A stretch of DNA of 64,000 nt. Origin: Gp13-AA77 sp035946575 (GTDB taxonomy: Bacteria; Acidobacteriota; Terriglobia; UBA7540). A model generated the notes under the pieces. It ran no database searches and was not told where the DNA came from. It saw only the letters and a list, made by a program, of their open reading frames with translations. The DNA is taken from positions 124,001-188,000 of the forward strand of contig DASYZG010000024.1 in NCBI GenBank assembly GCA_035946575.1, given 5' to 3'. Of the stretch, positions 43,624-52,080 are shown piece by piece (position 1 is the stretch's first letter; the number at the start of each line of letters is the position of its first letter). The position numbers and the translations under genes were made by a program.

Positions 43624-46374
43624 ATGAAGAGAAGTACACCCGGCTCGCTCGACCCCAATCGCGTTCGGGCGGCTCGGAGGGCGACTCGTCGCGGCCGCGG
43701 ACTTGCCGGACTGACATGCGCCCTGACACTGATCGCAACCCTGGGCGCGGCGGGTGCCAATCCGCCCGCCAGGCCGGCCGGCGACGAGAGCGCAAACGTG
43801 CTGCGCGCGACCCTCGAGAACGGTTTGCGCGTTGTGATCGTACCCAACCGCCTCGCGCCGGTGGTGACCACGATGGTGGATTACCTCGCCGGCTCGAACG
43901 AGTCGCCCGCGGGATTCCCGGGCACCGCGCACGCGCAGGAGCACATGATGTTTCGCGGCAGTCCGGGGCTTGACGCCGACCAGTTGGCTGAGATCGCCGC
44001 CGCTATGGGCGGCTCCTTCAACGCCGACACGCAACAGACCGTGACCCAGTACTTCTACACGATTCCTTCCGAAGATCTCGACGTGGCCCTGCGCATCGAA
44101 GCCAATCGCATGCGCGGCGTCGACGATGGCCAGCAGCAGTGGGATCACGAACGCGGTGCCATTGAGCAGGAAGTGGCGCGCGATTATTCCAACCCGGTGT
44201 TTGTCTTCTACACCAAGCTCCTTGCCGCCATGTACAAGGGCACGCCGCTCGCCGATCCGGGGCTCGGCACCCGGCCCACCTTCGACAAGACCACCGCCGC
44301 GATGCTCAAGAAGTTCTACGACGAGTGGTACGCGCCCAACGACGCCATCCTGATCATCGTGGGCGACGTGGGCCCGCAAGCGGCGCTCGCGCAGGTGAAG
44401 AGTTTCTTCGGAGGTATTCCTTCCAAGAAGCTGCCCGCGCGCCCCGAGATTAACTTCGGGCCCGTCGAGTCGCAGACGATGAATCTCGACACCGACCTGC
44501 CTTACGGTCTCGCCCTGATTTCCTTCCGGATGCCCGGCACGTCGAGCGCGGATTACGCCGCCGCCCAGGTCCTGGGCGATGTGCTCGGCAGCCAGCGCGG
44601 TACACTTTACGAGCTGGTTCCCCAAGGCAAAGCGCTCTTTGCCGGCTTTGAGATTCAATCCCTACCGCAGGCAGGCATCGGATTCGCGCTGGGGGCCTAC
44701 CCCAAGGGCGCCGATGCGAACGCACTCGCGGGCGAGATGCGGACCATCCTCGAAGCCGACCTTAAGAACGGCTTCCCCGCGGACCTTGTTGAGGCCGCCA
44801 AGCTGCATGAGCTGACCGGCGCCGAGTTGCAGAAGAACTCGGTGCAAGGACTGGCGAATGCCTGGTCGAGCGCCGTGGCTGTGGAAGGCAGGCAATCTCC
44901 CGACGACGACGTGAAGGCCATCCAGCAGGTGACCGTGGCTGACGTGAACCGCGTGGCGCGCCAGTATCTCGCCATGCCCAAGGCCATCACCGCAATCCTC
45001 ACCCCGCAGCCTTCGGGCAAGCCGGTCTCGCACAGCAGCTTCGGCGGCCAGGAATCCTTTACTCCCAAAGAAGCGAAGCAGGTCGCCCTGCCCGCCTGGG
45101 CGGAGCAGGCTTTGCATCGCCTGGCGGTGCCGAAGGCCACCACCAACCCCGCCGAAATGACGCTCTCGAACGGCATCAAGCTCATCGTTCAGCCCGAAGA
45201 CGTCAGTGACACGGTGGCCCTTTACGGCCGAATCAAGAGCCGGTCGGAGATCGAGACGCCCCAAGGCCAGGACGGCGTGGACGACGTGCTCGGCCAGCTT
45301 TTCTCTTACGGCACCACCACGCTCGATCGCATCGCCTATCAGAAGGCCCTCGATGACATTGGCGCCGACGAGAACGCCGGCACCGGCTTCTCGGTGCAAT
45401 CGCTCGCCAGCCATTTCGATCGCGCTGTCCAGTTGCTGGCCGACAACGAGCTTCACCCGGCCCTGCCGCAGAAGGCGTTCGACATTACCAAGCCGCAGCT
45501 GGCTTCTTATGCCGCCGGGGAGCTGCAGAGCCCCGATCATCTGGCGTCCCGGGCGCTGCACGCCGATCTCTTTCCCAAAGACGATCCCACGTTGCGGGAA
45601 GCCACGCCCAAAACCATCTCGTCGCTCACTCTCGACGACGTCAAGAGCTTTTACGCCCGGGTCTTTCGGCCCGACCTGACCACCATCGTGGTGATGGGCA
45701 AGGTGACGCCCGAGCAGGCCAAAGCGACGGTTGAGAAATACTTCGGGTCGTGGCAGGCGGCGGGTCCCCAGCCGGCCACGGATCTTCCCGCCGTGCCCGC
45801 CAACAAACCGCTCGAGACCCAGGTGCCGGACTCGAGCAGGGTACAGGACACCGTCACGCTCGCCGAAACCCTCGGCATCACGCGCTTCAGCCCCGATTAC
45901 TACGCGCTGGACCTCGGGAACCGGGCGCTCGGCGGCGCTTTCTATGCCAGCCGCTTCTCGAAGGACCTGCGCGAGAATGCGGGGCTGGTCTACACGGTAG
46001 GATCGTCGCTGCAGGCGGGCAAAACGCGGGCGATCTATACCGTGAGCTACGGCTGCGATCCACCCAACGTCTCGAAGGCGCGCGCCATTATCATCCGCGA
46101 TCTGAAAACGATGCAGACATCGCCGCTCAACCCGGGCGAACTCCAGAGCGCCAAGGCGCTCGTGCTGCGGCGCATTCCGCTCGGTGAAGCGAGCTTCGGA
46201 AGCATCGCCGCCGGATGGCTCGGACGCTCGGCCATCGGACTGCCGCTCAACGAGCCCTTTGTCGCCGCGCAACGGTATCTTGACCTGACCGGCCCGCAGA
46301 TCCAGGCCGCGTTCGCCAGGTGGCTGCGTCCGGACGATCTGGTCGAGGTGACGCAGGGTCCCGCACCCAAGTAG
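43624..46374 (+). CDS. M16-family zinc metallopeptidase (pitrilysin/insulinase-like), exported
   Basis: The 916-residue protein starts at the ATG at 43624, set by TTGAGGAGG; a longer frame adds 32 residues. A long basic N-terminus and a hydrophobic stretch (GLAGLTCALTLIATLGAAGA) form a signal sequence. Two tandem M16 halves follow. The first carries the inverted zinc motif HAQEH in GTAHAQEHMMFRGSPGLD and the downstream Glu region RGAIEQEVARDYSNP. The second half (from TLSNGIKLIVQPEDV, residue about 515) is inactive, as usual, and contributes the Arg/Tyr pair for substrate binding (LGGAFYASRFSKDLRENAGLVYTVGSS). Such clam-shell enzymes degrade peptides in the periplasm. Confidence 0.92.
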   Translation: MKRSTPGSLDPNRVRAARRATRRGRGLAGLTCALTLIATLGAAGANPPARPAGDESANVLRATLENGLRVVIVPNRLAPVVTTMVDYLAGSNESPAGFPGTAHAQEHMMFRGSPGLDADQLAEIAAAMGGSFNADTQQTVTQYFYTIPSEDLDVALRIEANRMRGVDDGQQQWDHERGAIEQEVARDYSNPVFVFYTKLLAAMYKGTPLADPGLGTRPTFDKTTAAMLKKFYDEWYAPNDAILIIVGDVGPQAALAQVKSFFGGIPSKKLPARPEINFGPVESQTMNLDTDLPYGLALISFRMPGTSSADYAAAQVLGDVLGSQRGTLYELVPQGKALFAGFEIQSLPQAGIGFALGAYPKGADANALAGEMRTILEADLKNGFPADLVEAAKLHELTGAELQKNSVQGLANAWSSAVAVEGRQSPDDDVKAIQQVTVADVNRVARQYLAMPKAITAILTPQPSGKPVSHSSFGGQESFTPKEAKQVALPAWAEQALHRLAVPKATTNPAEMTLSNGIKLIVQPEDVSDTVALYGRIKSRSEIETPQGQDGVDDVLGQLFSYGTTTLDRIAYQKALDDIGADENAGTGFSVQSLASHFDRAVQLLADNELHPALPQKAFDITKPQLASYAAGELQSPDHLASRALHADLFPKDDPTLREATPKTISSLTLDDVKSFYARVFRPDLTTIVVMGKVTPEQAKATVEKYFGSWQAAGPQPATDLPAVPANKPLETQVPDSSRVQDTVTLAETLGITRFSPDYYALDLGNRALGGAFYASRFSKDLRENAGLVYTVGSSLQAGKTRAIYTVSYGCDPPNVSKARAIIIRDLKTMQTSPLNPGELQSAKALVLRRIPLGEASFGSIAAGWLGRSAIGLPLNEPFVAAQRYLDLTGPQIQAAFARWLRPDDLVEVTQGPAPK

Positions 46375-46463
46375 GGTCGGCCCTTCTGGCCGCCCGGAGA
46401 ATTGTGCCATTTGGAGCGCCGTCATCCTGCCGCTTCCCGCGCGGCAGCGCCGCGCGCCGCCTC

Positions 46464-46577
46464 GTCATTCCGGGCGAAGCGAGGAATCCGCCTTTTCCCC
46501 CGCCCACCGCAGAAGCCGGTTGCGGAAAAGCACCGGCCCTCGGAATAAACGGCATATTGCATTTCACTCAGGATGAC
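46464..46577. repeat. 114-bp palindromic repeat (GTCATTCC...GGATGAC type)
   Basis: The ends GTCATTCCGGGCGAA and TTCACTCAGGATGAC are reverse complements at 11 of 15 positions. This is the layout of dispersed GTCATTC-type palindromic elements. Just beyond and inside the right end, GGC(A/G)TATTGCATT occurs twice (46550-46562 and 46578-46590). The 351-bp spacer 46375-46725 holds no gene. Confidence 0.55.
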
Positions 46578-46725
46578 GGCGTATTGCATTCCAGAAGATC
46601 AGGTGGTAGCTTATCGGCCCAAGGGTGGGGGAAGGAACTTCCGTCCACAAAGGTCTCGGCCCGATTCTATCGAGCGTCGCGGCTGCTTGCGTGCCTGCGG
46701 TCCAACCTGTCGGTGAGGAGGAACC

Positions 46726-48206
46726 ATGAATGCCAGCTTGTCCCGGCCAGACTCCGTTAACAGGAAACCGCTGGGGTGGAGAGCGCTGGTCGCAGCTCTG
46801 ACCTTTTGTGCGGTCGCGCCGATTGCCTCGCGCGCGCAGACTCTCACCACCCTGTACAGCTTCGCGAGCTCGGACGGACGATACGTAGAGGCGGACCTCG
46901 TCCAAGCCACTGATGGAAACCTTTACGGGACGGTGGCCAAGGGCGGACCTCATGGCTGGGGGACGGTTTTCAAAATGACTCCGGCGGGCACGCTCACCAC
47001 CCTGCACGACTTCGACCAGACCGACGGCGGCTACGTCACGGGGACCCTGATCCAGGGCACTGACGGGAACTTCTATGGAACTACGATCGAAGGCGGGACC
47101 ACCGATTACGGGACCGTGTACAAAATCACGCCCGGTGGCACCCTAACGACCCTTTACAACTTTTGTTCTCAAAGCCGCTGCGCTGACGGCAAATACCCGT
47201 CCGCGGGGCTGGTCCAGGCCGCTAATGGGAACTTGTACGGGACTACCGAAGAGGGCGGGACCATCGGTGCCGGGACGGTGTTTAAAATTACGCCCGGTGG
47301 CTCGTTAACGACCCTTTACAACTTTTGCTCCCAAAGCGGCTGTACGGACGGAGCCAACCCCCACGGCGCATTGATCCAGGCCAGGGATGGGAACTTCTAC
47401 GGGACGACCTCCGGAGAGGACAACGGATACGGCACGGTGTTCAAGATGACGTCCGGCGGCACGCTGACGACCCTTTACAGCTTTTGCTCCCAGAGCGGCT
47501 GCACCGACGGCGAACACCCGTTCCCGGGGCTGATCCAGGCGAGCGATGGGAACCTGTACGGGACGACGAAGGAGGGCGGGACCGGTGGCGGGGGAACAGT
47601 GTTCAAGATCACATTGAGTGGCGCCCTAACCACCCTTTACAGTTTTTGCGCCCAGAGCGGGTGCACCGACGGCGAGTTCCCCGAAGGGGCGCTGGTGCAA
47701 GGTACGGATGGGAAGCTCTACGGAACTACCTACCAGGGCGGCACCGCCACGGCGCGAACTGCCCCGCCGGCTGTGGCGTGATTTTCTCCGTCAGCACCCG
47801 CGGCGCCTATAACACGACGGTCAGCTTTGACTACACGAACGGCGGCTTCCCCATCTCAGGCCTGGTCCAGGACACCAACGGTACGTTCTACGGCGGGACG
47901 GTAGGCGGCGGAGACAGCTTCTGCTACCCCGGTTGCGGGACTATCTATAGCCTGGCAGTGGGCCTCGGCGCTTTTGTCGAAACCGAGCCGGCTTCCGGCA
48001 AGGTGGGTACGTCCGTCAAAATCCTGGGAACCAATCTGCAGTCCGCCACCGGCGTGACCTTCAACGGTACGGCGGCGACTTTTAAGATTGTGTCAAGTTC
48101 CCTCATAACAGCCACCGTTCCAGCAGGCGCCACCACGGGTCCGGTCAAGGTGACCTTGCGAACCGGTACGCTCACCAGCAACTTGAGTTTTCAGGTCTTC
48201 CCGTAG
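46726..48206 (+). pseudogene. GloVer-repeat extracellular protein, frameshifted near its 3' end
   Basis: The gene starts at the ATG at 46726 with GAGGAGG upstream and a signal peptide (LVAALTFCAVAPIASRAQ). At least seven repeats of about 45-50 residues follow, with the core DGNLYGTT.EGGT...GTVFKITPGGTLTTLYNF, the choice-of-anchor GloVer family. After residue 344 the frame stops at 47781, but the -1 frame continues with GCGVIFSVSTRGAYNTTVSF, another GloVer unit, and an IPT/TIG-like domain (GKVGTSVKILGTNLQSATG) ending at 48206. One base appears to be missing around 47750-47756 (ACGGCGCGAA). Without it the product would be about 493 residues. Either the gene is newly broken or the base was lost in sequencing. 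Confidence 0.8.
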
Positions 48207-48344
48207 GGGCGGGTCCTGCGCACGCCCGGGAAAGCGGGCACCCCGCCCGCTCGGAACACCCCCGCATCAGGGTAGCACTGGGCAGCGCCCCCCTCCTGCC
48301 CGCTCTCGCTGAATGGCGCGGGCCTTCCCGCGCGAGTCCACAAT

Positions 48345-48386
48345 CGCTCGTTGTGGCACCGTCTCCCGGCCCTGCCACAACGAGCG
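48345..48386. promoter_or_regulatory. Perfect 14-bp inverted repeat upstream of the receiver gene
   Basis: CGCTCGTTGTGGCA (48345-48358) and its exact complement TGCCACAACGAGCG (48373-48386) flank a 14-nt loop. It lies about 120-160 bp before the ATG of the receiver protein and after the GloVer gene; no T-run follows. It could be an operator, an attenuator or a dispersed repeat. Confidence 0.6.
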
Positions 48387-48411
48387 GCAAAGCGAAATAT
48401 CACTGCCAGCG

Positions 48412-48425
48412 GTGACGGCGGTCAC
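48412..48425. promoter_or_regulatory. GTGA-N6-TCAC palindrome (Crp/Fnr-type half-sites)
   Basis: GTGA-CGGCGG-TCAC is 80 bp upstream of the receiver gene start and has the same half-sites and spacing as the site before the caspase-like gene. Confidence 0.35.
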
Positions 48426-48504
48426 AGACACCGCTACCCGCCTGGTCGATTCTGTTGAAGTTTCGCAAAAGGGGGGCGGCGCGATTCGCCGGACGGAGGT
48501 GCCC

Positions 48505-48954
48505 ATGAAGACCGTGCGCTCCGTGTTGTTGGTTCATAACGAACCTGATGCCTTCCGCGGGCTGGAAGAGACGCTGCGAGAGCAGCAGGTTCTAACTTTT
48601 CACGCGCATGACTGCGCCGAGGCGCGAGCCCTGCTGAAGGACAAGAGCAACGATAAGCATATCGACCTGGTTCTAACGGACGCGGTGCTGCCCGGCGGGA
48701 CTTGGAGGGATGCTATCCGCCTCGTAGGGAGGATAGCGGCGGGGACGCCCGTCGTCGTGATGTCGAGGATCGAGAATATGCGTCTTTACCTTGACACCCA
48801 GGACGGCGGTGCGGCCGATTTCATCGTGCCGCCGCTGACAGGTCGCGAACTTGGCTACGTCCTCAACCTGGCCGTGGATCGCGCCGCGCCTCCTCGAATC
48901 GTGGGCTCGCGCGCCCCGATCTGCCGGGAGAGCAGCGAATACCAATTTGCTTAG
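48505..48954 (+). CDS. Single-domain response-regulator-like protein, atypical
   Basis: The protein of 149 residues starts at the ATG at 48505 (GGAGGTG upstream). It follows the CheY layout: VRSVLLVHNEPDAF at the N-terminus (Asn-Glu in place of the usual acidic pair), the phosphoacceptor Asp59 in DLVLTDAVLPGG, and Ser87 in PVVVMSR. The invariant Lys before the last strand is missing: FIVPPL replaces the usual pattern with Lys-Pro. No output domain follows; the last 25 residues (RAAPPRIVGSRAPICRESSEYQ) are unstructured. No histidine kinase is adjacent. It may signal by protein contact, with altered or no phosphorylation response. Confidence 0.8.
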   Translation: MKTVRSVLLVHNEPDAFRGLEETLREQQVLTFHAHDCAEARALLKDKSNDKHIDLVLTDAVLPGGTWRDAIRLVGRIAAGTPVVVMSRIENMRLYLDTQDGGAADFIVPPLTGRELGYVLNLAVDRAAPPRIVGSRAPICRESSEYQFA

Positions 48955-49065
48955 CCATTCCATGAAGAAGGGTCAACGTCTGACGCAGACGCTGAGCACG
49001 CCGGGCATGGTGAGGCGCAAGCGCAATGCCGGTGCCATCGCACTGCGCGCTCCGGGCGGGTCGCG

Positions 49066-49473
49066 ATGCTGATTGGCTCGTGGGAGGAGGCGTATGCCCT
49101 CAACCGAGGAGGAGAGGTGGCCGATGCGGTTCGATGCTTCTCTTTCGGCTCCATTCGAATCGACGAGATCACCTACGACTGCGACGTGGTGATTGACGGC
49201 GGGAGTGTCCGCAAGCGCAAGAGGAGGGCCCCGAAGAAACTTCGGAATCAGTTCTGTCACCTGCCGCTTTCTACCAGGGAAGAAATACCCTGGAAGTGCG
49301 AGCGGCTGGTGGTGGGCACGGGCGCTTATGGTCGGATGCCGGTAACGGAAGACGTGAGGCAGGAGGCCGGGCGCCGCAAGATCGAACTGCTCATTCTGCC
49401 GACGACAGAGGCCATCGAAGCACTCCGGCAAGCTACGAAACAGACGAACGCGATCCTGCATGTTTGCTGTTGA
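49066..49473 (+). CDS. Mth938-like (DUF498/NDUFAF3-family) protein
   Basis: The 135-residue protein has the Mth938 domain: FGSIRIDEITYDCDVVIDGGSVRKRKR near the start of the domain, then CERLVVGTGAYGRMPVTEDVRQEA and IELLILPTTEAIEAL, ending ILHVCC. In mitochondria the family member NDUFAF3 assists complex I assembly; bacterial and archaeal members have no fixed function. The first 25 residues before the domain are poorly conserved in type, so the start may be later. It lies 111 bp after the receiver gene. Confidence 0.82.
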   Translation: MLIGSWEEAYALNRGGEVADAVRCFSFGSIRIDEITYDCDVVIDGGSVRKRKRRAPKKLRNQFCHLPLSTREEIPWKCERLVVGTGAYGRMPVTEDVRQEAGRRKIELLILPTTEAIEALRQATKQTNAILHVCC

Positions 49474-49922
49474 GGAAATCTTGACAGCCCGGCCGCGCAC
49501 GCGCGTACCCGCTGATTTTTCGCCTCCACGGGCATTGACAAGGTCTGTGCCAGGCGACCGTCGGGCCGGTTTCATAAGGCAGGATCGCGCGGGGAAGGCC
49601 CCATCGCCAGCCACCCTGTCTGCGGCACCTCGCTACGAGTGCTTCTGTGCCGCGGCCACCCGGCTCAGGACTCCCAGTCCGCTCGTATCCAACAGATAGG
49701 TCAAAGCGGCTTCTCAGGGGTTTCGTGCCGCAACTCAGGGGCACGCATCAACGGGTCTTCCGCCAGGCATCCGCAATCCCGTGCCTGCTGCTGCCCAGCC
49801 GACGCAGGGTGCACACCGGTATCCGTGCTCCAGGATGCGCACTAAACCCATGCGTCACAAATTCTCCTGCCTGCGGTCCCGGTGCAAACGCGCTAAATCG
49901 CTGAATCCATTGCGAAAATAAA

Positions 49923-49957
49923 TTTTCTCAACTTTCTCACTTTTCTCAGTTTTCTCC
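49923..49957 (+). repeat. TTTCTCA-type pyrimidine microrepeat
   Basis: Four imperfect units of 8-9 nt (TTTTCTCAA, CTTTCTCA, CTTTTCTCA, GTTTTCTCC) form a strongly strand-asymmetric pyrimidine tract. Confidence 0.6.
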
Positions 49958-50056
49958 ATTGTCCCAATTTGGGGTGATAGGCTCGGATTGGGCTTTGGGG
50001 ATCGGGGCCCAAGGGTCTGGGGCCTGCGCCTCGAAAGGGAGCCCGTGCGGAGGCGC

Positions 50057-50435
50057 CCGAAGCCGAGCGAACCCGCTGGGGTTAAGAGCTGCAGAATGAT
50101 AAAGATAAGCCAGAATCGGCCTCCGCCAAACCCATTGCGGTTATCTCGTCTCTTTTCAGCGCCTTACCTCGTCAAAAGGGCCTGTTTTTCGCCAAAGGAT
50201 GGTTTCGCGAGCTTCTCCCTCTGGAAACTGAGGAGAGAGAGGGCTGCCAAAGCCGGCAAACCTGTTGCGGTTAAAGGCTGCAAAATGAGCAGGATAGACC
50301 GAAATCGATGGTGGCTAAAACCACTGCAGCTATCCTGCTTGTTTTCAGCGGCTTACTCTTCAAAAAACCGTGTTTTTTCGAACGAACGAATGGGATCTTC
50401 TCTCCTTCCGCAAGACCTGGCGGGACGGTGTTTCA
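50057..50435 (+). repeat. Two diverged tandem 189-nt units
   Basis: Unit 1 (about 50057-50246) and unit 2 (about 50247-50435) align with few gaps. Shared landmarks are GTTAAGAGCTGCAGAATG at 50081 and GTTAAAGGCTGCAAAATG at 50270, TTTTCAGCGCCTTAC and TTTTCAGCGGCTTAC, and a C-T-T-T-T-T hairpin-like end. One frame is open through both units, but differences fall about equally on all three codon positions, so coding selection is not indicated. Confidence 0.65.
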
Positions 50436-50806
50436 GCAGGGTACCAGGGCGGGAGCGCAGCTGATGCCGGACGCAAATCATACCTACGAACCAAGCTGGT
50501 ATGTGCCCTGTTTTCGATCAGGTGCCTGGAAAAGTCCGCCGAAGCCCCGGCGCGGCTTTTCGCCCGCTGGCTGGCTGGGGAACTCAGAGCTGTGACGGGG
50601 ACGCGAACATCGAAAAGATGTGGTCGGGCCGAAGCTGGAATATCCTTTGTCTGTAGTGAATTCTTCCGCAAACCCCCGGGGTTCAGCCCGAGGTGGCCAG
50701 GCCTGTCATCTCCGCCTCGCTGGGAGGTACAGCAGGCAATGAGGGATCGGGATGGCATCCAATCCCCAGGAGGCGGGGAGCATCGCAATGTGGAGGAAGC
50801 ATCCTG

Positions 50807-51940
50807 ATGACGCATCTCTCGGGATACGAACGCGAATGGCTGTGGCCCGCGATCATCATCGCGGGCTCGATCGTGTTGGCGCTGATCGTTCACTGGATCG
50901 TCTTCGCGGTCGGCAAGCGCGTGGCCAGGCGCAAGGCCCACGTGATCGTGACCTCTCTGGTGATACATGCAGAGGGCCCAGCGCGCTGGATCTTTCCCCT
51001 GCTGGCGCTGATTCTGGCCCTGCCGACGCTTCCCGTGCGTTCGAGTCTGGTCGAGATCGTTCGGCACCTCGTCGGCCTGGGAATCATCGCCGCCGTGGCC
51101 TGGCTGATCATCTTTCTGGCCGAGGTCTTGTCCGACGCGATCTACGCCCGCTACCGCACGGACATTGCCGACAACCTGGCGGCACGGCGGGTTCGCACCC
51201 AGATCGCCGTGCTGCGGCGCATCTTCAGCATCCTGGTGATTGTGGTGACGCTCGCCATCATGCTCATGACGTTTCCGCAGATCCACCAGATCGGCACCAG
51301 CATCCTGGCCTCGGCCGGCATCGCGGGCATCGTGGTCGGCATGGCCATGAAGTCCACGCTTTCGAACCTGGTGGCCGGCGTACAAATCGCGCTTACCGAG
51401 CCCATCCGGATCGACGATGTGGTGATTGTCAATAACGAGTGGGGGTGGATCGAGGAGATTCTTACCACCTATGTCATCGTGCGCACCTGGGACCTGCGGC
51501 GGCTGGTGGTGCCGCTCTCCTATTTCATTGAAAACGGGTTTCAGAACTGGACCCGCAGAACCGCCGACCTGCTGGCCTACGTCTACCTCTACCTGGACTA
51601 CACGGCGCCCATCGAGGAGCTGCGGAAGGAATTCCGCCGGATCGTGGAGGCTTCCGCCAACTGGGACCGGAAGGTCTGCGTCCTGCAGGTGACCGACACC
51701 TCCGAGCGCACCATCCAAGTGCGGGCGCTCACCAGCGCCTCGGATTCTTCCCAGGCCTGGGACCTACGCTGCGAGGTGCGCGAAAAGTTGATCACCTTCC
51801 TGCAGCGAAACTATCCTGATTCGTTGCCCAAGGCGCGCGCGCTTGTCCGGGGCCTTCCGGAAAACGGAGGCTTCGCGGACGGGCAGGCGAAAGGCGGCCA
51901 GGCGGTCGGCGTTCCGGCGCACGAGCGGATGATTAGATAG
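50807..51940 (+). CDS. MscS-family mechanosensitive ion channel
   Basis: The 377-residue membrane protein starts at the ATG at 50807 (TGGAGGAAG upstream). It has four or so N-terminal hydrophobic segments (WLWPAIIIAGSIVLALIVHWIVF, ARWIFPLLALILALPTL, VGLGIIAAVAWLIIFLAEVL, ILVIVVTLAIMLMTF). The pore-lining helix follows (ILASAGIAGIVVGMAMKSTLSNLVAGVQIALTEPIRIDDVVIV), then the cytoplasmic beta domain. MscS channels open under membrane tension and release solutes in hypo-osmotic shock. The C-terminal 25 residues are Gly/Arg-rich and unconserved in appearance. Confidence 0.92.
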   Translation: MTHLSGYEREWLWPAIIIAGSIVLALIVHWIVFAVGKRVARRKAHVIVTSLVIHAEGPARWIFPLLALILALPTLPVRSSLVEIVRHLVGLGIIAAVAWLIIFLAEVLSDAIYARYRTDIADNLAARRVRTQIAVLRRIFSILVIVVTLAIMLMTFPQIHQIGTSILASAGIAGIVVGMAMKSTLSNLVAGVQIALTEPIRIDDVVIVNNEWGWIEEILTTYVIVRTWDLRRLVVPLSYFIENGFQNWTRRTADLLAYVYLYLDYTAPIEELRKEFRRIVEASANWDRKVCVLQVTDTSERTIQVRALTSASDSSQAWDLRCEVREKLITFLQRNYPDSLPKARALVRGLPENGGFADGQAKGGQAVGVPAHERMIR

Positions 51941-52080
51941 GCTAGATACATAGTCACCATGCGAACAGGCAATCCAACCGGACCGCCGTTTCCGCGGCCG
52001 CGGGCCGCGTCGCTCAAGCCGCGCCCTTCGTGCATCCCTGGTCTGATTTTGGAATCTTCGCTGTCCTGGACGTCGTCCAA

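Larger units (their letters stand above)
49474..50806. other. 1.33-kb gene-poor region with tandem repeats
   Basis: No credible gene was recognised. From left to right it holds unremarkable sequence to 49900, a pyrimidine-rich TTTCTCA repeat (49923-49957), two diverged 189-nt tandem units (50057-50435), and the leader of the MscS gene. Open frames here lack family similarity, ribosome binding sites and codon-position bias. Confidence 0.6.

Noticed and set aside
44662..46425. 587-codon minus-strand frame opposite the M16 peptidase
   Set aside because: Shadow of a gene with zinc motif and signal sequence; no motif.
49988..50464. 158-codon frame through the tandem 189-nt units
   Set aside because: No ribosome binding site or family; differences between the two units are not concentrated at third codon positions, so coding is unlikely.
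50370..50807. 145-codon frame ending in TGATG at the MscS start
   Set aside because: The overlap looks like translational coupling, but the sequence has no recognisable features and MscS has its own GGAGG site.
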